64,000 nt of DNA from Gigantopelta aegis (lineage: Eukaryota; Mollusca; Gastropoda; Neomphalida; Peltospiridae), in NCBI RefSeq assembly GCF_016097555.1, contig NC_054706.1, positions 28,397,611-28,461,610 on the forward strand. The letters run 5' to 3'. The stretch's first letter is position 1. Every line of letters begins with the position of its first letter. Shown piece after piece: positions 50,401-58,016 of this stretch. Under the pieces are notes generated by a model. It saw only the letters and a list, made by a program, of their open reading frames with translations. It had not been told where the DNA came from and did no database searches. The translations under genes and the position numbers were made by a program.

Positions 50401-53400
50401 AATGTCTATTTCACCAAATATTGAGACGGCTTCTTGACACTTTTCTTGTAATGATGCTAGATCTTCTAAATCCATGGTAACCATATGTAGTTCATGTTTG
50501 CCACCACCCTACAACAAATCATAAACAATTCATGGATATCCAGAGCTGCATATAATGTGGAGACGGGTGTTCAAGGGGCAACTGCTCCCCCATGCACCCC
50601 CCTACTAAAACGTAGCAAGAGAGTTGCGTATACAATTCCAGACGACAATATTTCAAAATCTTAGGTAACTGGAAGTCAGTTTAAGTGAGTTTTACTTACT
50701 AGGTATCTGATTGCTCAGTTACGTGAAAAGATTTCTTGTAACCGATGAGTTAGGTCTACCCAATCCTAAAACACTTGGAACTACGGTTCTGTGCTACATT
50801 GGTGGTTCAAGAACATTAACTGATTTTCACTTTCATTTCTGATATATGGTACTTTTAATTTTAGAATGTAATTGTTCACCATATAACTGATTGGTGGTTC
50901 TTGTGATTTTAAAATTGCATAACCAACACACGAACAGGACAACAGTTCTCGTGAAATATTGTGCCCTGTAATTCCCAATAAACAAGACAGTACATACCAA
51001 TGGCTTTTGATGATCCAGTTATGGGGCACCTTTTGGGATGCAACAGTTCTCGTGAAATATTGTGCCCTGTAATTCCCAATAAACAAGACAGTACATACCA
51101 ATGGCTTTTGATGATCCAGTTATGGGGCACCTTTTGGGATAAATAATCCTACCACCCTTCAAACTGCAGGTTACTACCAAGGAACTACTATGGAGCTACC
51201 CGGTATATCCCGCCATAAAAGGGCAATGAAATTTGTATGTTTCACCAATAGACCTCTTTACCATTCCTAATGCGCATGCGCGCGGAGAGTGACGTCCCTT
51301 GCCTAATTAGATGGAATCCAGGCTGAAAACAAATTGGGGGGCATGATCGACAGTTGTGAGCGTCGTGAGTAGCTTCGTAGGAGCTGTGAATCTCTAGCGA
51401 CTAACGTACATATTTCGTATCAGATGGTATAATGGCAGCGAAAAATGGTCTATTAAAGTTTACATTGGAATGGCTTAAGACCAAACGCAGAGAAACATTA
51501 ACTTAGACGAAGTCTCTGGAGCCGCCTGTAACAAAGCAAAATTAAAATATTTATACAATAAAATGAACTTAATTGGAATGTATTTGCTACTTTTAACAAT
51601 TAGAATTATAGTTATATTCACGCGGATTCCTAGTGATGTTTAATTCTCCACATATTTCAGTATTTAAAATTTAATAAAAATATGCCTCCACTTCTGCCTA
51701 AAAAACCAACGAAATCCCTGCCTCAGATAGACCTTTATCACAGCTATATTTTCACCTTATCGTTTCATTAAAAAAAAGACAGCCATATAACTACTAATCA
51801 ATGCTACATGTCTTATCTACAAATTATTTCTTTCTTTATTTTCTTTCTTTCTTTCTTTTATTTACTCTTTCTTTCTTTCTTTCTTTCTTTTATTTACTCT
51901 TCACTATAATTTATATCGGACACATACAACTTTATTTGAAATATTTGGTATTTACGAAGTTTTAAATATATTTATTTTATTTTATTTTCACTTTTTATGT
52001 TTTTCTTGTATTTACTTTTCACTATCATGTATATGAGGCACATACAACTTCAAGTCTCCCGAGCATAATACATTATGTTTATTCCTTATCTATCTATCTA
52101 TCTATATATTGACGATACCGAAACACACGAGGGTAATAATCTCTTTATCATATAATATCAAACTTAACACAACATATTTCTGTAAACTGTATATATCAGT
52201 TAACCATCGATCGATATATCAAAATAAAATAGCGCATGACGTTTTTTTCTGAACGCTGGACAACTTTCAAAGTAAAGTTGCTACTGACGTGTTTTTATTT
52301 GACGACTGTTGATGCATACGTCAATTCTAAAGTGTCACTGTAGTACGTTTGCTTAAATGTCAATAAACGTAGCGCCAATACCTTGATTAATTTACAGTTA
52401 TCTAATTCTGAAAGTATGTGATCTGAAAAATATTTATTTATTTATTTTATTGGCCTAACTCTTCTTTTTCTTTCACAATTTTAATTATTTCGGTTTAAAT
52501 TCAGGCTTGTCCATCGTCCGAGGCATTATACTTCATATGTTTGCTTCTAACATTCAAACGAAGTACCATTTGACTGTGCATAATAAACCCTCTTGAGTTT
52601 ATAATAAAGGAACCATCCTGAGTTTGTCGCCATATTATCAAGTTGTCAGCTAGTTTAATCTCTTATAAATAAGCCTTACATGTTTCTTAGGCTACATATT
52701 CTTGCTTGAAATATAAATATCTGTATATGCAATACAGTTACATTTCTGGCCATTCTCGGGTCGGAAGCAACAGAGAGGCCGGGGCGGGGGATTGTACCCC
52801 AACTTTTAACTACTTTATATAAATCTGGTTTAAAACACACACACACACACACACGACTGTGTCCTTCCACTACAGATTGTGCCCCCACCCCCAATATTGT
52901 TCCTACGGGCCTGATTCTAATATTTTATAGTAGCTCAAGTTCCATACATATCATTTCATTTTTCTTCAAAATACTGAACACAATTTTAAATAATTGGCTA
53001 AAACGAAATCCTGACAAAAATCCAGAATGTAGTTATCCGTATGATGCTTTATAAATATTTAAATCACGTTAAATACGATAAATATCTGCATACATCACAC
53101 ACACACACACACATACATTATCATTTCAGCCCATATCCAACATTTATTGTATACGAATCAGAACCGATGGTGTAAACAACAATTTGTTTTTTCGTGATAA
53201 GCAATAATACGCAAACGTCTCCAATAAGTATTTGTTGGATGTTTACAGAAGTTTTCGTTCCTATTGATACAATAGTTAATAATAGAGCTAATTCGCATTC
53301 CTATTGTGTGGTCTCCCATTGTCCCCCCCCCCCCCAATTTGTAGACAGGGCTATTTGTACGAGATCTCGCGTCAGTTCACGACTAACGTCCATCAGTTGC

Positions 53401-55827
53401 CCCACTACGCACACATGCGCAGTGGAATGTGAAAGAAGTCTATTCAGCTGTTGATTTCAATCGACAGTAAACAGGCATGCATTTATGATTTTTTTTACAT
53501 GATACACTGATGTAGTTTGGTTGATACAAAGGCAAGATTAAAATAAATACAAAAATGGGGGCCCCGCCTAAACCTGTGCCCGATGAAAACATCTGATCGC
53601 ATTAAAACTGTGTTTGTGTTTTGCAATCGTAATTAATGAGGGCTTCAGGGGCAGGACGTAGCCCAGTGGTAAAACGCTCGCTTGATGCGTGGTTGGTCTG
53701 GGATGGATCCCTGTCGGTGGGCCCATTGGGCTATTTCTCGTTACAGCCAGTGCACCACGACTGGTATATCAAAGGCCGTGGTATGTACTACCTTGTCTGA
53801 GGGATGGTGCATGTAAAAGATGCCGTGTTGGTAATTGAAAAGAGTAGCCCACGAAGTGGCGACAGTGGGTTTCCTCTCTCAATATCTGTGTGGTCCTTAA
53901 CCATATGTCTGAAGCTATATAACCGTAAACAAAATATGTTGAGTGCGTTGTTAAATAAAACATTTCTTTCTTTCAAGGCTTCAGTACATAAACAATAATT
54001 GTAACTGCAATTTAACATCATTGACAAACCACTGCATTCTCTTGTAAGGCAGTTCTCGTTTCTTCTAGCTTTGATGTGCTTCTTCCAGACAAAATTACAT
54101 GGCACCCTGCCTTATAAAACACCTCCGCACATGCTGAAAGAAAAAGAAAAAAACTTTTACTTTTTTTTTTAACACAGACACAAAGACAGTTTTTGGTTTT
54201 GGACATTACAAACATGGATGATGATGATGAGATGGATGATGAAGCTGCAGTATTTCCATTTCGACATGCTCTATCTACACTTGCTGTAAGTTAGAGTTAT
54301 CTCGGTATCACCCGAGCCCAGGGTACACAGAACCTGCAGTGCACATGTATATTTTATGATATATTATGATTTGTGATTAGAACATAATTTGATAACATCA
54401 ACATTGCAAAGAAGAAGTATCCTTTGTTTAACACCACCACTAGAGCACATTGATTTATGAATCATTGACTGTTCAATGTTATTGAGTTGCTTTAAAAAAA
54501 AAAAAAAAAATGTTTTATTTAACGATGCACTCAACACATTTTATTTATGGTTATATGGCGTCAGACATATGGTTACGGACCACACAGATTTTGAGAGGAA
54601 ACCCGCTGTCGCCACTACATGGGCTACTCTTTCCGATTAGCAGCAAGGGATCTTTTATTTGCACTTCCCACAGGGAGGATAGCACAAACCATGGCCTTTG
54701 TTGAACCAGTTATGGATCACTGGTCGGTGCAAGTGGTTTACATCTACCCATTGAGCCTTGCGGAACACTCACTCAGGGTTTGGAGTCGGTATCTGGATTA
54801 AAAATCCCATGCCTCGACTGGGATCCGAACCCAGTACCTACCAGCCTGTAGACCAATGGCCTAACCACGACGTCCCCGAGGCTGGTCTTAAAAAAACAAT
54901 AACAAGCAAAAGTGAGTTTGATACATATTTAACAATGAGCTGCATAATAAATGGTATTTAACACACAAATGTATTATTCTATTTCTTACATGCATGTATA
55001 TCCTTAAAAACCAGGTTTAAAATAAATTTAAACACATTTCCCATCTAAAACTTACTTACAGCACTCACATGACCTACAAAGGGTCATCTCTTAAGAAAAA
55101 TATATCTTTTCATATTTAACATTCTGGAAGGGACTGCCTCATTTAATAGTAATAGCCTTAAGGTTTGATAGAAAAATTCACGTCAGATAAAAAAACAAAG
55201 AAATACCAAAAAAAAGTAAACCTCAGAGATGAAAAGACAAATACATCAATAGAGATTATTACATGAGCTTGTCTGTCGTACTGATTTTACGAAATGAGTC
55301 AGGATTCTTCGAGAGGGAGGTAATATGTGAATTTTGACACAAGTTTTGTAAAATCAGTACGATTCACACACGAGTGTAGTGATTTCTTTATTATCCACAT
55401 TATGAATAACAAGGACAATGTCAAAATGTTTCAAATGTAACTAGAAGGAGATGGCGAAATGATATGATTTTAATAAGTGATTATACACAGAAGACTCGGG
55501 AAGCCGCATTAAGTCATGATGTCGCTTCCCAAAATTGGATCATTATTTGTGCACGTAAACAATCAATATGACACACTAGTATTATACTGGTTATATTTCC
55601 GTGTATATCATGAACTATGTGGATAATAATTAAATGGTAATATGATGATTTTGTACTCTCATACCTCTCCCAAGTCCTGATGTTGCACCTGTGATGAGGA
55701 CAATTTTATCTTTGATAGTCTTTCTCCTCCAGTGCTCCAGAAATAGAGACAGCATGTACACGAGACACAAAAAACACAAAGATATTCCGGCCACATAGGC
55801 AAGCAAAATCCATGATCCACCAACCAT
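36090..55827 (-). CDS. DHRS7B: DHRS7B/PexRAP-like short-chain dehydrogenase, complete, six coding exons
   Basis: Coding exons in order: 55827-55665, 54133-54030, 50508-50289, 48407-48315, 44162-44010, 36301-36090. All junctions are GT-AG and in phase, giving 945 coding bases and 314 residues (human DHRS7B about 325). Residues 6-30 form one membrane helix, followed by a basic stretch. The Rossmann glycine motif TGATSGLG is at 46-53, NNAG at 128-131, the catalytic Ser at 181, the YSASK tyrosine and lysine at 194 and 198, and a PG motif at 224-225. Segments such as [37 protein letters not shown] and [13 protein letters not shown] match my memory of human DHRS7B closely. The human enzyme is a peroxisome/ER-anchored NADPH-dependent reductase in ether-lipid synthesis (acyl/alkyl-DHAP reduction). 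All catalytic residues are present and no break is visible, so the gene looks functional. It is divergent from USP22. Introns hold many transposons. The exact end of exon 2 is uncertain by one codon. Confidence 0.93.
36420..36770 (+). mobile_element. probable LINE 3' tail in DHRS7B intron 5
   Basis: T-rich stretch, then GTAAGGTAGTGATACC, a CAGGGCCCCCAACCCTG hairpin and AACAATAAACTTTG before an A/G-rich tail. Similar in plan to 10.3-10.44 kb. Confidence 0.45.
37233..38002. mobile_element. pogo/Tigger-like non-autonomous element
   Basis: Ends CAGTCAAACTT and AAGTTTGACTG, with TA on each side, in flanking TATG repeats. Repeated 'gagttttcgaa' motifs inside both ends. No transposase frame. Confidence 0.7.
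38099..38260. repeat. TAATCGTAATCGATTACA-rich repeat
   Basis: Starts CAGAGATGGGGTAATCG, a hAT-like end I have seen in invertebrate repeats; no matching right end was found. Confidence 0.4.
38667..38834. repeat. interspersed repeat, other copy at 15975-16150
   Basis: Cut at its right side by the solo LTR. Sequence resumes after the LTR as tacctttacatcg, matching tacatttacatt in the intact copy. Confidence 0.75.
38835..40046. mobile_element. candidate solo LTR, about 1.2 kb
   Basis: Begins TGTAGCG and ends CATTACA, flanked by tacc (38831-38834, 40047-40050). The paralogous repeat at 16.14 kb shows the uninterrupted site. No internal region is present; family probably Ty3-like, unproven. A fossil. 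Confidence 0.6.
40278..40565. mobile_element. inverted-repeat element, copy of 49478-49749
   Basis: Ends CAGAGCTTTAGA and TCTAAAGCCCTG; the interior matches the other copy in reverse orientation over its whole length. Confidence 0.75.
41044..41208 (+). mobile_element. SINE, tail 1, 5'-truncated, 14-base target duplication
   Basis: Starts at CACAAATAAAAGATCCCTTG and ends (CTTT)n. ttcccactagatta flanks it at 41030-41043 and 41209-41222, so it was truncated at insertion. Confidence 0.92.
41840..43362 (-). mobile_element. Tc1-like transposon (element 3) in DHRS7B intron 5
   Basis: Ends CTCAACCAAAAAAGTATTGC in inverse orientation at both sides, next to TATA. The best preserved of the three: HTH, DDE motifs and full length are present, with about two frame changes. 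Confidence 0.92.
42010..43081 (-). pseudogene. Tc1 transposase, broken
   Basis: Start [43 protein letters not shown], then [33 protein letters not shown] and [14 protein letters not shown], with SPIEHV placed for DD34E. Two or so frameshifts separate the parts. Confidence 0.9.
44010..44162 (-). CDS. DHRS7B: DHRS7B coding exon 5 (catalytic Tyr/Lys)
   Basis: The acceptor atttatgttctgcag precedes ACTCCGCTTCC. The split codon T|AC gives catalytic Tyr194, followed by [17 protein letters not shown] and [14 protein letters not shown]. The donor is GGTG|gtaagt. Confidence 0.93.
44213..44465. repeat. (AAT)n clusters in DHRS7B intron 4
   Basis: Three AAT/ATT runs. A 27-base aaaaaactaaactaacaaaa block occurs twice (44384, 44462). 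Confidence 0.9.
44632..45572. mobile_element. pogo/Tigger-like non-autonomous element, 0.94 kb
   Basis: Ends CAGTAAAACCCCACCTAATG and CATTATTGCGACC... in the form TGGAGTTTCACTG. Repeated 'aagaccacc' blocks lie near the left end. Confidence 0.6.
45640..46100. repeat. GATACGATAT/ATCGTGTATC-rich sequence
   Basis: cacgatac, atacgatatgtatc, atcgataaatgg and gtatcgtgtatc blocks at both ends suggest an old inverted-repeat element; ends not defined. Confidence 0.35.
46112..47252 (-). mobile_element. SINE, head A, tail 1, split by an 801-base insertion
   Basis: Tail part at 46112-46245, head part at 47047-47252. The joining sequence atggactactcttttcgatt is present at both breaks. Confidence 0.88.
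46246..47046. mobile_element. 801-base insert with a 20-base target duplication
   Basis: Flanked by 46226-46245 and 47047-47066 (19 of 20 bases alike). Contains tttacgtgcacattcagagc..., also at 59185. No open frame of note. The long duplication suggests retroposition or a similar route. Confidence 0.65.
47520..47855. mobile_element. about 330-base repeat, copy at 50640-50975
   Basis: Shares ggtaactggaagtcagtt, actgattttcactttcatt and gtgaaatattgtgccct. Ends acattatttca / tgaaatattgt are weak inverse copies. Confidence 0.7.
47879..48216 (-). mobile_element. SINE, head A, tail 1
   Basis: Complete copy in DHRS7B intron 4; the 3' tail is GTTCGTTCTTTTGTTCC; gactgg may be the target duplication. 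It ends 99 bases from exon 4. Confidence 0.9.
48315..48407 (-). CDS. DHRS7B: DHRS7B coding exon 4 (catalytic serine), 93 bases
   Basis: Found by looking for the missing ALLP...RSAY segment of the family. The acceptor gtaattttcag precedes CAATCTTGCC, and the donor is GCAT|gtaagt. It encodes [18 protein letters not shown], then [12 protein letters not shown], and begins and ends in the phases its neighbours need. It carries catalytic Ser181. Confidence 0.92.
48410..49477. other. DHRS7B intron 3 part without recognised elements
   Basis: AT-rich, no terminal repeats or coding found. Confidence 0.5.
49478..49749. mobile_element. 272-base inverted-repeat element, 5-base duplication
   Basis: Ends CAGGGCTTTAGA and TCTAAAACCCTG; catag flanks it at 49473-49477 and 49750-49754. 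Interior repeats of tgcccaaaata near the left end. Confidence 0.82.
49957..50262 (+). mobile_element. SINE, head A, tail 2, next to a splice donor
   Basis: Full copy with AGTGGTGTCATTAAAC tail, flanked by cctttaata / cctttagta. Lies antisense in intron 3; about 25 bases separate it from the exon 3 donor. Confidence 0.92.
50289..50508 (-). CDS. DHRS7B: DHRS7B coding exon 3 (NNAG motif)
   Basis: The acceptor ttgttgtag precedes GGTGGTGGC; the exon ends ACTAAAG|gttggtac in phase 1. It encodes VTMDLEDL (adenine-pocket Asp), [13 protein letters not shown] and [11 protein letters not shown]. The donor lies only about 25 bases from the 3' end of a SINE inserted on the opposite strand (49957-50262). 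Confidence 0.92.
50640..50975. mobile_element. about 330-base repeat, copy of 47520-47855
   Basis: Same order of blocks as the first copy; its right end runs into a 101-base tandem pair. Confidence 0.7.
50941..51142. repeat. 101-base tandem duplication
   Basis: aacagttctcgtgaaatatt... repeats at 51042 with no visible difference, so very recent. It joins the end of the 330-base repeat to a SINE-like patch. Confidence 0.93.
51247..53444. mobile_element. candidate 2.2 kb DNA element with long imperfect inverted ends
   Basis: Left AATAGACCTCTTTACCATTC followed by TGCGCATGCGCGCGGAG; right end, reversed, AATAGACTTCTTTCACATTC followed by TGCGCATGTGTGCGTAG. Interior is non-coding, with CTTT repeats (51830-51900). 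Confidence 0.55.
53649..53976 (+). mobile_element. SINE, head A, tail 1
   Basis: Full copy with target duplication ggcttcag (53641-53648, 53977-53984), 54 bases downstream of DHRS7B exon 2, on the opposite strand. Confidence 0.94.
54030..54133 (-). CDS. DHRS7B: DHRS7B coding exon 2
   Basis: The acceptor ttctttcag precedes CATGTGCGGAGG. The split codon makes Ala55, then [20 protein letters not shown], the second strand of the NADP-binding fold with the GR pair typical of NADP(H) use. The donor is taken as GCAGTG|gtttgt to keep phase 0 with exon 3; GCA|gtggtt is an alternative one codon shorter. Confidence 0.88.
54424..54480 (-). mobile_element. SINE tail 2 fragment
   Basis: Holds tttaacaccaccactagagc and acattgatttatgaatcatt in minus sense; no head. 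Confidence 0.75.
54497..54887 (-). mobile_element. SINE, head B, tail 1
   Basis: Full copy between A-rich target copies; nearly identical to 28588-28980. Confidence 0.93.
54888..55664. other. DHRS7B intron 1, no recognised element
   Basis: AT-rich; two acgaaatgagtcagga / ttttgtaaaatcagtac blocks (55290-55365) are loosely inverse. Nothing else. Confidence 0.45.
55665..55827 (-). CDS. DHRS7B: DHRS7B coding exon 1 (anchor and glycine motif)
   Basis: The start is [12 protein letters not shown]; it reads through the membrane helix to TGATSGLGR and stops in phase 1 at AGAG|gtatgag. Eleven bases upstream of the ATG (55828-55838) follow an acceptor-like tttgctttttgcag ending at 55839, so a non-coding 5' exon probably lies further upstream. 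Confidence 0.92.
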
Positions 55828-55924
55828 CTTTCACAGGTCTGCAAAAAGCAAATATTTTGCATACATGTGCACGTGCATAAATAATAGATATAACTACAGG
55901 TATATTAAAAATTAAATGTCATAT

Positions 55925-56082
55925 ATAGTCAAACCTGCGTTAAAGAGCCACCTGTGTTAAAGCGGCCACACTTTTATTCTCCCAAATCATGTAATACAGT
56001 ACAAACTAAGCTGTATTAATTAGCATTTTAAAAGGCCACTTTTTATATTCTCTTTGATGGCTGCTTAAAACAGGTTTGTCTG
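55925..56082. mobile_element. pogo/Tigger-like short element near the DHRS7B start
   Basis: Left AGTCAAACCTGCGTTAAAG and right, reversed, CAGACAAACCTGTTTTAAG, in TA-rich flanks. About 100 bases upstream of the coding start. Confidence 0.7.
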
Positions 56083-56385
56083 TACATGTTTGTACATCTA
56101 AGATGTCTCAACCTATTTGGACCATATGGGCATACATTTTCATCTCTCTGTGTGAAAATCTTGTACATAATTTTTAGTGCCACTTTCTTTTGAAAAGGGG
56201 CCTATATGTTCGGATCGATAGAATACTTGAATAAATCTTTGAATATATACATGAGTATACATATATATAAACTATATACATAGATTTTAGAATTTTGAAG
56301 CCAAACATCGGCCTACAAATGGTGCACTAATATTGAAAATGCTACGGCAGGGAACATTTTGTTCAGTTTCACAATGCAATTACTG

Positions 56386-56436
56386 CGGGCGAGACATAGC
56401 CCAGTGGTAAAGCGCTCACTTGATGCACAGTCGGAT
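56386..56436 (+). mobile_element. SINE head A fragment
   Basis: Only the tRNA-like 5' half (TAGCCCAGTGGTAAAGCGC). Confidence 0.8.
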
Positions 56437-56719
56437 TTTAGAAAAAAAATGTATTTTAGACATAGTAACTTGCGACCCTTTGGTTGCTGACAATTGCTAA
56501 AGCATTACATGGTTTCCTCTAGCATTCCCCTACATATCACTATGGGGAGGGCTTGAGGTGACTTGAGCTAACAATGCACTTCTATGTAAAGAATGTGACA
56601 AGAAGAAACTCGACACCCCTACCTGAAACACAAATCACCAGATTTTAGAAACAGATGTCAGGTGTTTTGTTGAAACATTTGTAAAATGATCAAACAAAAG
56701 CATTAATTAAAGGTCTGAC

Positions 56720-57370
56720 ATTAGATTTATACTACGGTCACATATCCACCGGGCCCCGTACAAATTTCTAAGATTTCGGGAAATCGGGGGTATCGCAGGG
56801 GGCTGCGGCATCCATGTGCAGCAGTCACATATTCGGCGGGGCCCGCACTGTGCCCTTTGAAGTTTTCTCGACTCCAATCGCGAGACGCCGTATCTAAGCT
56901 GCAACAGTGCAAGCTAGGGTACCGCAATATAATCCTACGGATACTGTGTGGCAGTTGGAGGGGAGCCATGAGTAACCCGTACAATGTGTAATACGGGGCT
57001 CGTGAGGGACTTGCACAGACATCGTAAGATACTTGTACGATGATCTTGGAAATCGTACGGGTGCCATACGATTTGAGGGACCCGAATGTCCGTCCCAAAA
57101 TCGTACAGCATCCGTATAAATGTCATGGGGGCAATGCTGGGCCTGTGCGGTGCTCATGCGATGCTGTCTACGTGTGTACAGGCTTACAGCCATACAAATT
57201 TCTATGACATTGGGAACTTGCGCTAAAAGCTTCCGATTTGCACTACGGCGAAGAGGAAAAAATGCCAAGGCGCCCTCAGGATAGCTATGGCACCATTGCG
57301 GCCGCCGTGAGATTTTGCAAATTTTACCTAAAATTTGTGCCCGTACGTGCGCCTTATCCCGAATCGGAGG
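56720..57370. other. CpG- and CGTAC-rich block between the two gene starts
   Basis: Unlike the AT-rich surroundings, it has many CGTAC, GTACGAT and CCGTAC words, partly in inverse pairs. It may be a decayed repeat or part of the shared regulatory region. No open frame looks real. Confidence 0.45.
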
Positions 57371-57659
57371 ATAGGCTATGTGACTCCGTCATTACCATCA
57401 TTTACTGATTTAGGAAAAAATTTCAACAGTTTTGTCCTTCAAATTGAGTTTTCAACACTAAGTATTCTCTAGATCTATCTCTACATACAATCACGACATA
57501 GCCATAGGTCACTGAGTGAAGTGTTGAACATGTACCTTTAAATTAAAGATAAAATGACATTATTCATGACGTCATTTTGTTTACTTTTTCTAAAGTTTCA
57601 TACTCTAAGGAAAAATGTGTGCATTTCAGCAATGCACTAATGCATATTTTAGTTGTCAT

Positions 57660-57864
57660 TAGCATTCACATTTGCACGTGCAACACGATATTTGTGCTGT
57701 GAATTTAGGCGCACCTGAAAACTTTTACCACACCTTTCACGTGCCCCTTAAACGGAACCGGATATACCTGTCAATCTACCGCATGTGCGCAGACATTTGG
57801 CGTTTTTCTTGGTCACTGCGCATAAACCTTTGTTGAATATAACAAGAAATTCGACAGCAAAAAC
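57660..57864 (+). promoter_or_regulatory. candidate USP22 promoter, TATA-less
   Basis: Just upstream of USP22 there is no TATA box, but an E-box-like GCACGTGC, a second TCACGTGC, an ETS-like AACCGGATAT and an NRF1-like CGCATGTGCGCA lie within about 150 bases. This fits a housekeeping promoter. Assignment is from motif resemblance only. Confidence 0.35.
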
Positions 57865-57900
57865 ATGAAGTCTGAAAACATCAGGAGGGGTGAAAGATGA
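57865..57900 (+). promoter_or_regulatory. upstream open frame overlapping the USP22 start (ATGA)
   Basis: ATG at 57865 opens an 11-codon frame (MKSENIRRGER) whose TGA (57898-57900) shares ATGA with the USP22 ATG (57897-57899). Such an arrangement can allow or limit reinitiation. It matters only if transcription starts upstream of 57865, which the sequence cannot show. Confidence 0.5.
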
Positions 57901-58016
57901 GTGTCAATGGATGCCAGCATCTGAAAAGTTACAAAGCAACAAAAGGAACCGAATCTTTTAGAATCATCCATTCTTTTTTCATCGCCTGCTCATCAGCTGA
58001 TGCCAGGCGACGAAAG
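57897..58016 (+). CDS. USP22: USP22 coding exon 1
   Basis: Forty codons, from the ATG overlapping the stop of a short upstream frame to CGACGAAAG|gtgaga in phase 0. GCQHLKSYK...SFRIIHSFFIACSSADARRRK aligns with the CSHLGSFK...EARKRK start of human USP22 and the GCRHYQSY start of Nonstop (both from memory). The region is too short to stand out without the family alignment. Confidence 0.9.

Noticed and set aside
51268-51300. CpG promoter with NRF1 and CRE-like sites
   Set aside because: The same motif occurs in reverse at 53410-53430, as the terminal repeat of a putative transposon, so a transposon end explains it better.
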